NCBI GenBank assembly: GCA_020284085.1
Contig: JACEVL010000046.1
Span: forward strand, 186,001 to 250,000
Direction: 5' to 3'
Source: Aporrectodea caliginosa
Taxonomy: Eukaryota > Annelida > Clitellata > Crassiclitellata > Lumbricidae
DNA length: 64,000 bases
Shown piece by piece: positions 35,853-46,468 of the stretch. A model generated the notes under the pieces. That model saw nothing but the letters and a program-made list of their open reading frames with translations. It did not search any database and was not told the DNA's origin. How positions within the stretch are numbered: position 1 is the stretch's first letter; the number at the start of each line of letters is the position of its first letter. The position numbers were made by a program, and so were the translations under genes.

Positions 35853-36739
35853 TAGAGAGTGACATGGGGAAATTTCCCTGCGGTAAACCGCGGTAACCGC
35901 GGCAATCCCGCGGTAATGGGGGACAACAATTGCGGTAATACTACGGCAATGGGGTTTACTCTCGCGGTAATACCGCGGTAATAGGGAATGAGCCGGCGAT
36001 GAAACCGCGGTAATGGTAGTCATAGTTCTATAGAGCTACAAGTAAAATCTCAAATCAGTCCTTGAGGACTGAAAGGAGATTTTTTATTTCCTGAAGCCTA
36101 CCAGTTAGAAATAGTCAGGGCTTGGTCAATAATAATAGATCTAATCTTCGTTTGATTTCAAACTGACAAACGCATGATGAATACAAATCAGTATGAACGG
36201 ATGATCACTAGTGTTATTACAGGAATCGAATTTAACTTTATTCGCCAGTCATGAAAGGCGCCCATCATGTCCTATATCTCATTTTACCAACGCGCCATCT
36301 AGCAAATGATAGGCTGAGTGGACATTTTGGGAGGGTACGGGAAGCGATCTCGTTTCCAACTGATCTTCACGCCAGTGATGTTACCACTACACTATGTACC
36401 CTCCCCCCAAACTGCAACAGCTCTATAGAACTAATGCAAACTGTCGATCAGATAATCTGTTTTTGCCTATGTTTTATTAATGCAATCAGCAATGCAAATA
36501 GCTTTGTAAGCTAAAAAAATCTCTTTTTTAAATTTTAATTGGCGAAACCTTTTTGCGGTCAATTTTGTTTGCTTTTTGCTTTTTGCGGGCAAACCCCATC
36601 CCCGCTGTCTTCCAGCGGGATGGGGTTGGGACGGGGACGAACTATGCGAGGATGGGGCGGGGATGGGGCGGGGTTGGGGTAGACTTCCCTGTTGCGGGGC
36701 GGGGATGGGAATGAGTTTGTCTCCCCGCGTCACTCTCTA
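35853..36739. mobile_element. hAT-like non-autonomous element with 8-bp target duplication
   Basis: TIRs TAGAGAGTGAC at both ends in inverted orientation. The 8-bp direct repeat GTCTACAT flanks at 35845-35852 and 36740-36747; 8 bp is the hAT hallmark. The left arm is rich in CGGTAA and CCGCGG, the right arm in GGGGATGGGGCGG. The colinear sequence in D (about 61800-61830) and in B lacks the element, which confirms insertion. It carries the SINE copy at 36140-36415. Confidence 0.8.
36140..36415 (-). repeat. tRNA-derived SINE, copy 2
   Basis: Similar over its length to 20085-20345, in the same orientation, and nested in the hAT-like element. The A-box-like TAGTGGTAACATCACTGG is on the minus strand. 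Confidence 0.6.
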
Positions 36740-36824
36740 GTCTACATCGGCAAAGCCAATAAATCCAGTCGGTTGTTATATCGTCCAAACATCTTAGCAA
36801 AATTCAATGAAACCATTGAAACTG

Positions 36825-38450
36825 GACCTATGGAACCCGGAGCGTGCGTCAAGTCAGAGGGGTTGTTCAACCATGTCAAGTGAAGTTCCAAGACCGATTG
36901 CCACAGAGAGGAGTCAGAGGCCCTTCTAAGAGCGGGTGTTGAGCGCGTTGAAGGCGAACAAATTTGAGAAATAAACAGAAAATCTCAATTGAAGATAGGA
37001 TCCGCTGAGAAGAAACGAATTTGCCATCTATTCAACGTCGCCGTCGAAAGACAAGATCAATGTCGTTCATCTTCTGACGGATGGAATCAAATGGGGATTC
37101 ATCAACAACTTCCAACCGAGACTCACACGACGAACCGTTTAGCACAGTGACATCTGCCGAGGATGCAACACTTCGTAGCATGTACTGATGTACTCTTTAT
37201 ACACTTTAGGCGTATGCTACATTTACTTAGAAAGCTATTTAACTAAATCTCAACCAAAGTTCTATTAATGACTGGATGGCGTTTTATTGGGAGTAATCGT
37301 ACTCTTAAACTCTAAATTTGTTAGATGCTACTATAAAGCTAAGAGCACAGAACCACGTGCGCTGCGTCAAATCAGAGTGGTTGTTAGCGATGACAAGTGA
37401 ACTTCAGAGCCCGGTTGAGAGCGAGTAAGTTTGTAATCCAGGAATTCACAATAATTAAGATTTGTCGTTAAGTTATAGCATTGGTTAATTCTACCAACTT
37501 TAATGAAGGTGTACGAATAAATTCAAGGTCCGAAGGAAGTTGAATAGTTCATTTAACTAGCCAATGAAGCAGCCATGGAAATGAAGTTTTGCGACATTAT
37601 TTTCTAAACCTCGGCGGATGGTCAGTCCTCATCCATAGCCTGAACTCCCACTAACAATGTACGGTAGCTTGTGTTGGCAGAAATCTTTAGAAACGTATTT
37701 TTTGGGCTGGCAGGCATTTGAACCCTTGGCTGAATTTGAATGTGATTCGATGACACTTAATTCAACAATCAACATAGATAATAAAACAAAATTATATAGC
37801 TTATTTTCTCATACTCAACTGTATGATATTGCAAGGAGAATGCCTTATGCCTAGTCGAAATTGAAAGCATCCTCGTCTGTCAATTTCATAGATCCCAATC
37901 CAGAATGCTGAATGCAATCGCCTTGACTCGTCTTCTTCACCTGGTGTGCTATTGTCATAAGCGAGCAACTGCTGGCGACTCATTGTGCGGCGAGCAACTA
38001 CTCTTCCCCAGCAATTGTTCTTAAGCCGTCGTAGCCATGTAGCTGCTCAAATGCTTAAGGTCTTTCGTTATTGACTATATCACCTCAATTCCCTTGCAAA
38101 CAACACTTGGATATTGTGCCCAAAGTATATATAGAAACATCAACTAGTAGCGTTTTTCCTCATATCGTCCCATAGTGTCAGATATGAATTTTCAATTACA
38201 CAGAACGCATCAGTATTCAAAATGACGAATAGAGATGAATTTTATATAAAGTCTTTATAATATGAAGACAACTTTAGAAAAGCATTCGTTTGCATTGTTA
38301 AAATTAATTAAATGACATGCTTCAATGCTTGAGTTACTATTGTCTGAATGTTCAAAAGTGACTGTGAGATAAGACGATGGAATGATCATAAGAATCAGAA
38401 ATTGTTTTATAGCCTATTCTTCTGACATCATCTAACAATTCAATGTATGG
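36825..38450. other. Duplicated flank of C and unannotated spacer before the Polinton
   Basis: 36825-36965 and 37350-37745 are colinear with 61915-62400 downstream, the far edge of the duplicated receptor unit. A 60-codon minus-strand frame at 37801-37983, open further upstream, is Arg-rich with AYDNSTPGEEDESRR. I do not recognise it and do not call it a gene. Confidence 0.45.
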
Positions 38451-38479
38451 TTGATTCCTTTCCATCTTGCTGCAAATCC

Positions 38480-38760
38480 ATCTATTCTTTTCCTAGGATT
38501 TTGAGTTTACTTCAGGCTTCCAGAGCCCCATCTCAATGGAGGTTGTATGGCATTTTCAAGTAGGCCTGAGCAGAGCGCAGGGCCCATGGTCTCCGGTCTA
38601 TAGTCTCCGACCCATGGTCCCTGGCCCCTCCCCAAGACCGATTTTGAGTTTCCTTCAGGCTTCCAGAGCCCCAACATGGGTTGTATATTTTCAAGTAGGC
38701 ACCAGACATTGAACAGGGGCCCATGGTCCCCAACCACTGAAATTCACGCCCCTATAATAT
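38480..38760. repeat. Inverted-repeat partner, left copy (two tandem units)
   Basis: Two tandem units, each starting GATTTTGAGTTTNCTTCAGG and containing CAGGCTTCCAGAGCCCC and GGGCCCATGGTC blocks, end with CCCCTATAATAT. An inverted copy lies at 59190-59415. Together they bracket the Polinton and could be its terminal inverted repeats or a separate repeat family. Confidence 0.6.
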
Positions 38761-38851
38761 GTTACCACCACTCTAAATTTTAACATGCATATGCCTATGA
38801 AATAATTATTGAATTAAACAAATGTATACTTAAACATATACAAAGTTTACA

Positions 38852-39127
38852 ATGTATGGACAAAACGAATGTAAGTGGCTAGTACTCGGTAAAACAACTC
38901 TCTGTTGTCGTAGATGTATTGGAAAGTATTGTTTTGCTCATTTAGCAAAACTTCGCAATGGTGGTGGAACGAGACCATGTTCTGAGTGTGGGAAGGGTGT
39001 TAAGACATTAATATCGCTTTGTGAGCGGTGTGGTTATTATAATACCAAGTTAAGACAGCGCCGCGGTGGGCTACATCGTGACTTTAGACAAGAGTGGGAA
39101 CGACTGTCATCGATTTCCATTGAATAA
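38852..39127 (+). CDS. Small zinc-binding protein of the Polinton
   Basis: 91 residues, with Cys pairs in CCRRCIGKYCFAH, CSECGK and CERCG, which suggests two zinc-binding knuckles, followed by a basic segment (KLRQRRGG). Small Cys-rich proteins of this kind commonly sit beside PolB in Polintons and adintoviruses; a nucleic-acid-binding or regulatory role is inferred. It is intact, starts at the only upstream ATG and precedes PolB on the same strand. The exact family name is not known to me. Confidence 0.7.
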   Translation: MYGQNECKWLVLGKTTLCCRRCIGKYCFAHLAKLRNGGGTRPCSECGKGVKTLISLCERCGYYNTKLRQRRGGLHRDFRQEWERLSSISIE

Positions 39128-39157
39128 TCGGGTTAAATAAAAATAAAAATAAAAATA

Positions 39158-39281
39158 AAATAAAAATGAAAAACCAATTGAACAAAGGACTAGGTTAAGT
39201 TATTATTACAAATAAACTTATAAAATAAAAATGAAAAACCAATTGAACAGAGGACTAGGTTAAGTTATTATTAGAAATAAA
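39158..39281. repeat. Two-copy 65-bp direct repeat upstream of PolB
   Basis: The block with ACCAATTGAAC and GGACTAGGTTAAGTTATTAT occurs twice with a 65-bp period and three differences or so. It lies in the leader of PolB, where promoter elements would be expected. Confidence 0.8.
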
Positions 39282-39290
39282 TTTCTATCT

Positions 39291-42200
39291 ATGGCATCAT
39301 CGAGTATGGATGAGTACATTGACCAGCTGCTAGCTGAGTTTAATGGGCAGGATAAAGTCGCGGCCACTACCACCTATTCTACTACAGAAAGAGTTCGCCA
39401 ACAAGTTTTTGAGAGATTACCGCACAGTGGTACCTCTTGATCATGGATTAGAGAGCGATCCACTATCATTCTTGAGTGCAATGGAATCTAGCATTGAGAC
39501 CCTTATAAATAAAGACCTGACTAGACATGATGGTATAAAATACTCAGCAATGTTAACAGTTGAATTTGAAAAATTAGGACTCACAACAGACAACACAATT
39601 AAAACGACCGCCTATTTCAGGACAAAGGCATATGAAGTTCTCAATGCAGGTGCAACTTGTAAGTCCGTGCAGGAGACAAAGGCTAAAATTTTAAAACATC
39701 TAGAGGGGTTTACCAGAGAGGGATCTGGTTGGAGGGTGAAGCGAGTTGTGGCACTGGACATTGGTACTGCAAGATATAAACCAATTCGAGGTAAGAGTTA
39801 CTTTCCAACACCTAAATACATACCTCCTCGCACAGTCATAAATGTGAAAAATGAGGACAACCGCTGCTTTGAGTGGGCAGTCCTTAGCGCCTTATATATT
39901 CAGCATGGGAAACATCCAGACCGGACGGCCAAATATCGTGCCCACCTCAAAAAGCTGGATTTCACTGGAATCAAATTTCCAGTAGAGGTAACCAGCATCG
40001 ATAAATTTGAACGACAGAATCTAGGCGTATCGGTATGCGTGTTTGGGTGGAACAAGGGGTTGTATCCGATCCGTGTATCAAACCACCTATCACTTACTAA
40101 ACATGATGTTGACCTTCTACTACTATCCGACGGTGAGAATCAGCATTATGTCTGGATTAAAGACCTAGGCCGAATTATAAATAAACATAATAAACATGAA
40201 CACAAATTAGCACCCATGTCGCCGCTGTATACATCCATTCTCTAGGCAAGACTTGCTAGATGCTCATATCAAAGATTGTAAAGGCATTAGCAAGAAACCA
40301 CAGCGGATTGTGATGCCTGAAGAAGGTAAAAATATACTCAAATTTCAGAATCACCACAAACAGATGCGAGTTCCATACATTATTTATGCTGATTTTGAAG
40401 CACTAAATATCCCAGTCAAAAATGAAGACCTCGAAGAAACTAATACCAGACTCATTGCCGAGCAGAAACCATGCAGCTTCTGTTACATAGTGGTTCGTAG
40501 TGATGGTCTCTCGTACAAACCCGTACTTTATCGCGGAGAGAATGCTGTAGAGGAATTCCTTCATCGCCTACAAGGTGAGTTAGCTAATATACAAAAAAAT
40601 CTGGCTAATGCAGCGAAGATGGTCATGACAGAGACTGATCACCAATCATTTCGTGAGGCTACTAATTGTCACATCTGCGGAGATGTATTAGAAAACAAAG
40701 AAACTTTGGTTTTGGACAAAGTCTGGGACCATTGTCATATAACTGGTAACTTTCGTGGAGCAGCTCATAATGCATGCAATCTCAAACTTCGCATATATCC
40801 AGACAAATGCAAAGTGCCAGTGGTCTTTCACAATCTTCGTGGCTATGACAGCCATTTGATTATGCAAGCAATGACTGGCTACGAGGCTGATAAAATCACC
40901 TGTATCCCAAATAATATGGAGAAGTATATGACATTCAGCTTAGGTCAGCTCCAGTTCATCGACAGTCTCCAGTTCTTAAATAGTTCGTTGGACAAGTTGT
41001 CAAGCAATCTATCACTGGATGATCTAAAAATCACAGCGACACATAGTTTAAAACTAGATTTATTGCGGCGAAAAGGTGTGTATCCCTATGAGTATATAGA
41101 TAGCTACAATCGTTTCGAAGAAGACCAGCTCCCACCAAAGGAGGCATTCTACAGTAAGTTAACCAGAGAAGACATTTCAGACACTGATTACCAACACGCC
41201 CAACGAGTATGGAAGGAGTTTGACTGTAAAACCATGGGTGACTACCACGACCTGTATCTCCGAACTGATGTGCTTCTACTAGCTGATGTTTTCGAAACTT
41301 TCAGAGCCACATCGATGAAGCATTATCAGCTAGACCCAGCATACTATTTCAGTCTACCTGGAATGGCTTGGGATGCATTGTTGAAAAAGACAAAAGTAGA
41401 ACTCGAACTGTTGACAGACATCGACATGCATTTATTCTTTGAAAGAGGTCTTCGAGGTGGAGTATCGATGGTATCCCAGAGATTCGCAAAGGCCAACAAT
41501 CCACAATGCCCTGACCACGATACCACGAAGCCAAACAACTGGATTATGTATCTGGATGCAAATAACCTGTACGGATGGGCTATGCAACAAATGTTACCAG
41601 TCGGCGGATTTAGTTGGTGTGAAGATTCGTGAAGATTTTCTAAACGAAATACTGGCAACACCGGATGATGCCCCCGAAGGATTCTTACTCGAAGTGGACC
41701 TTGAATACCCGGAACATCTCCATGACGCCCACAACGACTATCCATTAGCCCCAGAAACCCTATCTGTCCGAGAAGATTGGTTGAGCGACTATCAGAGCTT
41801 GCTCGTGAAACAGTTGGGATGCAAGTTCACAGATTGTGTAAAGTTGGTTCCCAGCCTACGAAAGAAGGAACGATATGTGGTTCATTACAGAAATCTCAAA
41901 CTATATCATTCGTTGGGCATGCGAGTCAGCAAAATTCATCGTGCTGTTAAATTTCGACAGGAAGCCTGGATGAAGCCGTACATCGAGATGAATACAGAGT
42001 TAAGAGCCAAATCAACTTCTGACTTTGAGAAGGACTTCTTCAAACTGGCTAACAATGCAGTCTTTGGGAAAACGATGGAGAACCTTCGCAAGCGTATTAG
42101 AGTCAACTTAGTGGCTGGAACACAAGAGGACAAACTTCGTAAATTGATCGCCGACCCAGCCTATCAATCGCATCGCATCTTCAATGGCGGACTTGCTGCA

Positions 42201-42911
42201 ATTCATAGTACAAAAAGCAAACTGAAGTTGAACAGGCCGGTCTATGTCGGCCAGGCGGTTCTAGATCTGTCCAAACATCTGATGTACGACTTCTGGTACA
42301 ACGATGTCAAAGCGCAGTACGGCGAAAAAGCCCAACTTCTGTATACAGATACCGATAGTTTACTATATCAAGTGGAAACTCCGAATCCATACGACGATAT
42401 GTTGGTCAATAAAACTTCGTACGATCTCAGCGAATATCCGCGAGATAGCCCATACCACAATGTAGAAAATAAGAAAGTGGTTGGAAAATTCAAAGATGAA
42501 TGCAATGGAGTTCCAATTGCCGAATTCGTGGGACTTCGCCCGAAGATGTATTCGATTCTACAAGCTAGCGGATCTGAAATTCGAAAGGCAAAAGGTGTTC
42601 AGAGAGCAGTTGTTAAGAAAGATCTACATCACGAGATGTATAAAGAATGCTTGTTTGAGCAAAAACAGATGCGGCACACACAGGTTGCAATTCGAAGTCG
42701 CGGGCACGAGATTGGTGTGTACGAGCAAAACAAGATATCCCTTTCCCCACTGGACACAAAAAAGTGGATAGCCGATGATGGGATTACAACAAGGGCATAC
42801 GGGCATTATAAAATTGATCGAAAAATTTTATATTTATCGATAAAAATCGAAGAAAATATATCAGCAGAAGTAGAGCCTTTTCCACAGAGGAATATCTCAA
42901 CGAACTTTTAG
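39291..42911 (+). pseudogene. polB: Protein-primed family B DNA polymerase (PolB), frameshifted
   Basis: Would replicate the element by protein priming. Visible motifs in order: exonuclease I YADFEA (~40387), an inserted endonuclease VII-like zinc/His segment CHICG and DHCHITGNFRGAAHNACN (~40668-40780), Exo II-like NLRGYDSHLI (~40840), polymerase motif A DANNLYGWAM (~41555), motif B LANNAVFGKTMEN (~42045) and motif C YTDTDS (~42343). The start at 39291 (MASSSMDEYIDQLL) precedes the longest open frame. The frame changes near 39345, 40215 and 41625, each consistent with a small indel, so no full-length polymerase can be made. Its end overlaps the convergent integrase by 15 bp. Confidence 0.9.
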
Positions 42912-43964
42912 CTTGAGAATTCTATCAGGTGGCAACTCAGTGTCTATAGGTACCACGATCAATTCCTCGCGAACAAATCCGCGGCCTGGTCCATCTACTA
43001 GATGATACAATGCCGGCTGGTCAGCTTGTTGGACAACATTTGAAATAACATGTATGGTCAACGACCAGTTAGGATCTGTAGCTCGTCTGTTACCACCCTC
43101 CAGTTCGCCGGGTGCATACAAGTAACGGACCAGAACATCGTGTCCAAGAATCGGTTCTTTCAGGCCAACAGCACGACGAGCGGGAAGAGAGGGTTTCTGT
43201 ACTACTCTATCAGCCTTAATGGCTTTAGCCGGAACCATACCATGTTTTCCGAGTAAACGCGTTGGTTCGTTGTTTAGTGCAGCCACAACCTCAGGCAGCC
43301 GGCGTACCCATTCAGCCGATCTTTCCGAGGAACCCCGTGCAGCAAGGAGTAATTCTTGTGCGTATTGGGCGCCAAATAATCGCTCTGCCAAAGTCCGATT
43401 GAATCTTTCAACTATTCCCTGCTGGCGATGATTTCCAACTTCTCCACGCCTCACTTGCACATCGTGCTTCGTCAGCAATGGTTTAAAGGCGCCCATAAAC
43501 TCGCGGCCAGGGTCGACCTGTAGGAGTCTAGGCCAAGTCAATGGACCTCGTTTATAAATTCGGCCCAAAGCGGCTGCAACTTCAGAAGCACTTTTATCGA
43601 CCAAAGGCTCAGCCTCTTTGTATCGTGAGGCTACATCAACCAGAGTCAGAGCATATTTGTACTTTTTACGACCAACTTTGTCATGAGGAAGATACAGCAG
43701 ATCGGCTTGATGAACGGTGTTAGGCCTATCTTCATCCAACATTGGACGAGGAATTCGTCGTGGTACAGGCTGATAAATTTGCCAAACGGCTTGTTTCTTC
43801 AACCATTCGCGAGCTACAGCCGGGGAAACCTTGGCGGCTGAGGCTAATTTTGTTACCGCGGCTTTGCCTCGCCAATACCCTTTTGGGCTGTAATATATTG
43901 AGGAAAGGTGTTTAGCCATGGCGTTATAAAAGTTATATATTCTTGTAAAGTTATATATTTCCAA
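42897..43964 (-). CDS. Retroviral-type DDE integrase of the Polinton
   Basis: 355 residues, intact. Catalyses insertion of the element by strand transfer. An N-terminal helical segment (about 20-60) is followed by an RNase H-fold core with Asp88 (VHQADLLYL), Asp151 (LQVDPGREF) and Glu186 (GIVERFNRTL), a DDE triad with 34 residues between the last two. A C-terminal SH3-like or chromo-like part follows (VLVRYLYAPGE to GFVREELIVV). An alternative start at Met16 (43919) is possible. It is on the minus strand, sharing orientation with the PLA2-like gene upstream. Confidence 0.9.
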   Translation of the reverse strand: MEIYNFTRIYNFYNAMAKHLSSIYYSPKGYWRGKAAVTKLASAAKVSPAVAREWLKKQAVWQIYQPVPRRIPRPMLDEDRPNTVHQADLLYLPHDKVGRKKYKYALTLVDVASRYKEAEPLVDKSASEVAAALGRIYKRGPLTWPRLLQVDPGREFMGAFKPLLTKHDVQVRRGEVGNHRQQGIVERFNRTLAERLFGAQYAQELLLAARGSSERSAEWVRRLPEVVAALNNEPTRLLGKHGMVPAKAIKADRVVQKPSLPARRAVGLKEPILGHDVLVRYLYAPGELEGGNRRATDPNWSLTIHVISNVVQQADQPALYHLVDGPGRGFVREELIVVPIDTELPPDRILKLKVR

Positions 43965-44019
43965 CAGAGAAGAAAAATTTCATTTACGCAACTTCCATTT
44001 CATTTACGCAACAAACCGT

Positions 44020-44577
44020 TCATCGTTTTGCTCTGGCTGCAACACCCATCCCCATCTTCGACTTCGATGACATAATAGCCGATACGAGCCGGGCATCTTT
44101 CTTCTCATACTCTGGGATTTCATCATTTAGAGCAATCCTAGATGCAGCTGCAGCCAGGATGTCGTCTGCATGATTTCGCCCAGTTGTATCTTTATGGATA
44201 GCATAGGCCACATCGTGATCGAGGCATGCTCGGTCGAGCTTGTTAACACCGCGATAGCGTTGCGTCAACCGTTTGTCGAGCTTGGTGAATGGTCCACAGT
44301 AGGAATATTTGCCAGTGTTCTGAAACGAACCTCCTGGATTATCTTCCGAAGCTGCACCGGGTGGAAGGCTCATATGCATTTCAGGCAGTGGTAGAGCGTT
44401 TAGAGCGCTATTTAACAGCGAACCGCCACGAATCTTCCGTGCTTGCGATCTTAAAAATTGAAACTTCTGAATACCACATACAGCACAGGTTCCCCTTTTG
44501 GCTGGACGCCCGTTCTTTAAAACGGTGGTCGTCTCATTTAAAGTCTCAGTGTGTCTTTTACATCGGAGGCAATACAT
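44020..44577 (-). CDS. Zinc-ribbon plus phospholipase A2-like protein
   Basis: 185 residues, intact. Residues 1-40 form a small zinc ribbon (CLRC and CAVCG, with KNGRPAKRGT between) matching the DUF5679 type as I know it. Residues 90-130 carry a PLA2-like domain as in parvoviral VP1 and adintovirus proteins: calcium-loop-like YCGPFT at 93-98 and catalytic His-Asp pair His121-Asp122 in CLDHDVAY. Phe stands where many PLA2 loops have Gly. Between the domains, IRGG-S at 49-53 fits the adenain cleavage pattern (M/I/L)xGG-x. The likely role is membrane penetration during entry; this is inferred from the family. Confidence 0.8.
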   Translation of the reverse strand: MYCLRCKRHTETLNETTTVLKNGRPAKRGTCAVCGIQKFQFLRSQARKIRGGSLLNSALNALPLPEMHMSLPPGAASEDNPGGSFQNTGKYSYCGPFTKLDKRLTQRYRGVNKLDRACLDHDVAYAIHKDTTGRNHADDILAAAASRIALNDEIPEYEKKDARLVSAIMSSKSKMGMGVAARAKR

Positions 44578-44688
44578 TCTTTAGTTTGGTTTGATAATAA
44601 CTCTTTGATTTGTTTAAAAACAAAGCTTTGTTTTGTAAAAAAAAACAAAGTTACTTTTGTTAAAAAACAAAGTTTCTTTGTTTTTGAT
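44578..44688. promoter_or_regulatory. Divergent intergenic region, PLA2-like gene and ATPase
   Basis: 111 bp between divergent starts. It contains four or five ACAAAGT or ACTTTGT-like repeats in both orientations (44620-44685), making it a good candidate for a bidirectional promoter. Confidence 0.45.
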
Positions 44689-45390
44689 ATGGAGATAATA
44701 AACTTTGATATAGAACAGGACGATGGAACGAGGCATCATCATTGGTTGCTTCCATCCAGTATAAGATGCATCATCTGCGGTCCGAGTGGTTGTGGAAAAA
44801 CGAATCTGTTGCTGAACTTCCTTCTCAACAAGGGATTCCTACGCTTTGACCGGCTCCACCTCTACTCAAAGTCTCTAGGGCAGGATAAATATCAATTCCT
44901 TCGTGACTGGGCCACAGAGTTGGAAAAAGTTGCTGGAAAGGAAGTGGCCTCGTTTCACTCGTCGTCTGAAGATATCATTCCAGTCGAATCGCTTTGTAAG
45001 AATCGTGAACATCATGATGGTCGTAGTATCATGGTCTTTGACGATGTAATGCTGGAGAAACAGGAGCCAATCGAGAAATATTTCACTATGGGAAGACACG
45101 GTGGAGCGGACTGCTTCTACCTAACTCAGAATTACTTTCGGATTCCCAAGCAAGCGATTCGTGATAATGCAAATTTAATTATACTCTTCAACCAAGACGG
45201 TAAAAATCTGACAGCTATTCACAACACATTTGTTGGTGGTGACATGCCGTTAGACGAATTCAGAAAATTCTTCAGCGAGTGTGCGGCCCAACCATATGGG
45301 TTCGCGGTCATCGATCTAACTTCAAAAGTTTACGATGGTAAATATCGCTGCGGGTTCGATCGTTTCTATAAACCCATGGCAAGTATTTAA
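44689..45390 (+). CDS. A32/FtsK-HerA type genome-packaging ATPase
   Basis: 233 residues from the ATG at 44689; an in-frame upstream start at 44551 would overlap the divergent gene and adds a non-conserved lysine-rich leader. Walker A GPSGCGKT at residues 31-38, Walker B IMVFDD ending at Asp118-Asp119, and a downstream LTQNYFRIPKQAIRDNAN sensor-type segment are all intact. This is the ATPase predicted to pump DNA into capsids in Polintons and related viruses. It is followed by the structural gene block on the same strand. Confidence 0.92.
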   Translation: MEIINFDIEQDDGTRHHHWLLPSSIRCIICGPSGCGKTNLLLNFLLNKGFLRFDRLHLYSKSLGQDKYQFLRDWATELEKVAGKEVASFHSSSEDIIPVESLCKNREHHDGRSIMVFDDVMLEKQEPIEKYFTMGRHGGADCFYLTQNYFRIPKQAIRDNANLIILFNQDGKNLTAIHNTFVGGDMPLDEFRKFFSECAAQPYGFAVIDLTSKVYDGKYRCGFDRFYKPMASI

Positions 45391-45475
45391 AGAAGTGACA
45401 TATAGTAAACATATTTTGTAAATATTATTTAACATAAAGTAAACATATTTTGAAAAATAATTATTATTTTTCACG
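45391..45475. promoter_or_regulatory. AT-rich spacer with duplicated AGTAAACATATTTTG
   Basis: The 15-mer AGTAAACATATTTTG occurs twice about 38 bp apart directly before the next gene. Its position suggests a promoter or transcription-control element of the structural block. Confidence 0.35.
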
Positions 45476-46453
45476 ATGTGGACAAAAATTTCAACAAAAC
45501 AAGAGCGTGACGCGTTTACACAAGACTATTTAGCTCGTAGGAACCGATTGAGACAGCGATTCGTGGATGAAAAACTGGGAGAGGCTGACTTGCTGTACGA
45601 TGCGACTAAACTTTTCAAACCAATTGCTACAGCAACAACTGAAGCACAGGCGGCGACATCCAAGGAACTGCAGAAAGTTACTGGAGCTTTGGAGCACTTA
45701 CCAAGGCAGATTTTAGACGAGGCTAATTTTAACCCGATAGCGTCGATATTTGGAGAAGCAACACCGGCGCTCCCAGAACCACCGATCCCAGAAATATTGC
45801 GTTTCGATCCTGATACAGACCTGGATGTTGTCACGATCAGGCGGCATGGTTTTACACCCCCGAGCGAACTTAACCTGAAAGACAGGGCAGGGATTGACGA
45901 TATCGTCTTCAAAGTTAATAGGTACAATCGCCACAACCTGGGCGCTAAGAAAACTAAAGCGAAAAATAAGGGAGATGATGTAAAGTATGCTGAACTGGAT
46001 GCAGATATCAAAAACAAATTCGGCGATCTCTTAATCGACCCAGTTGCTCTCTCTGCAGGTTCTCTGAGGGCGTTTAAAGGTGGAAACCTCGTTTACGAAG
46101 CACCCGCTGATGAATCGCTGTACAGCCTTTTGACGAAGCGTTTCATTAAGACCAAGCAGTACGCCCCTCAGGCAATTGAAACTTTTAAGAAACTCATTCA
46201 ACTTTCAGGGCTTCCAGTTCACGGCAGAAAAAGCAAAAAGTTCAAGCTGACTCAGGGTTCGGGTGTAGCTGTACAGTATTACAACAACCCAGACGCACTT
46301 GTAGAGAGATTACAGCTCTTGATAGCCTCTAGAACGGCTGGCAATACTGGTGTTGACAACGAGATCTCAGCCATTCTTGACGAACTGCTTCGTTCTGGTT
46401 TGATCCACAAAGAGTTAGCACTCCAGTTGAACCGAAGTTTGCTGACGGTATAA
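45476..46453 (+). CDS. Conserved Polinton protein, structural type, function unknown
   Basis: 325 residues, intact. The N-terminal third is helical and charged (KQERDAFTQDYLARRNRLRQ). The C-terminal half contains DLLIDPVALSAGSL, NLVYEAPADESLYSLLTKRF and a lysine-rich KSKKFKLTQGSG stretch. The pattern resembles a domain seen in many invertebrate Polinton proteins (I believe DUF8207, from memory and not checked). It sits between ATPase and minor capsid genes, so a virion role is inferred. No enzymatic motif is visible. Confidence 0.7.
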   Translation: MWTKISTKQERDAFTQDYLARRNRLRQRFVDEKLGEADLLYDATKLFKPIATATTEAQAATSKELQKVTGALEHLPRQILDEANFNPIASIFGEATPALPEPPIPEILRFDPDTDLDVVTIRRHGFTPPSELNLKDRAGIDDIVFKVNRYNRHNLGAKKTKAKNKGDDVKYAELDADIKNKFGDLLIDPVALSAGSLRAFKGGNLVYEAPADESLYSLLTKRFIKTKQYAPQAIETFKKLIQLSGLPVHGRKSKKFKLTQGSGVAVQYYNNPDALVERLQLLIASRTAGNTGVDNEISAILDELLRSGLIHKELALQLNRSLLTV

Positions 46454-46468
46454 TTATTATTTGGCAAC

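Noticed and set aside
37801..37983. Minus-strand frame with AYDNSTPGEEDESRR as a receptor tail exon of D
   Set aside because: It does not resemble the tail exons of B or C, lacks a phase-1 acceptor at the expected place, and may be part of an old transposon.
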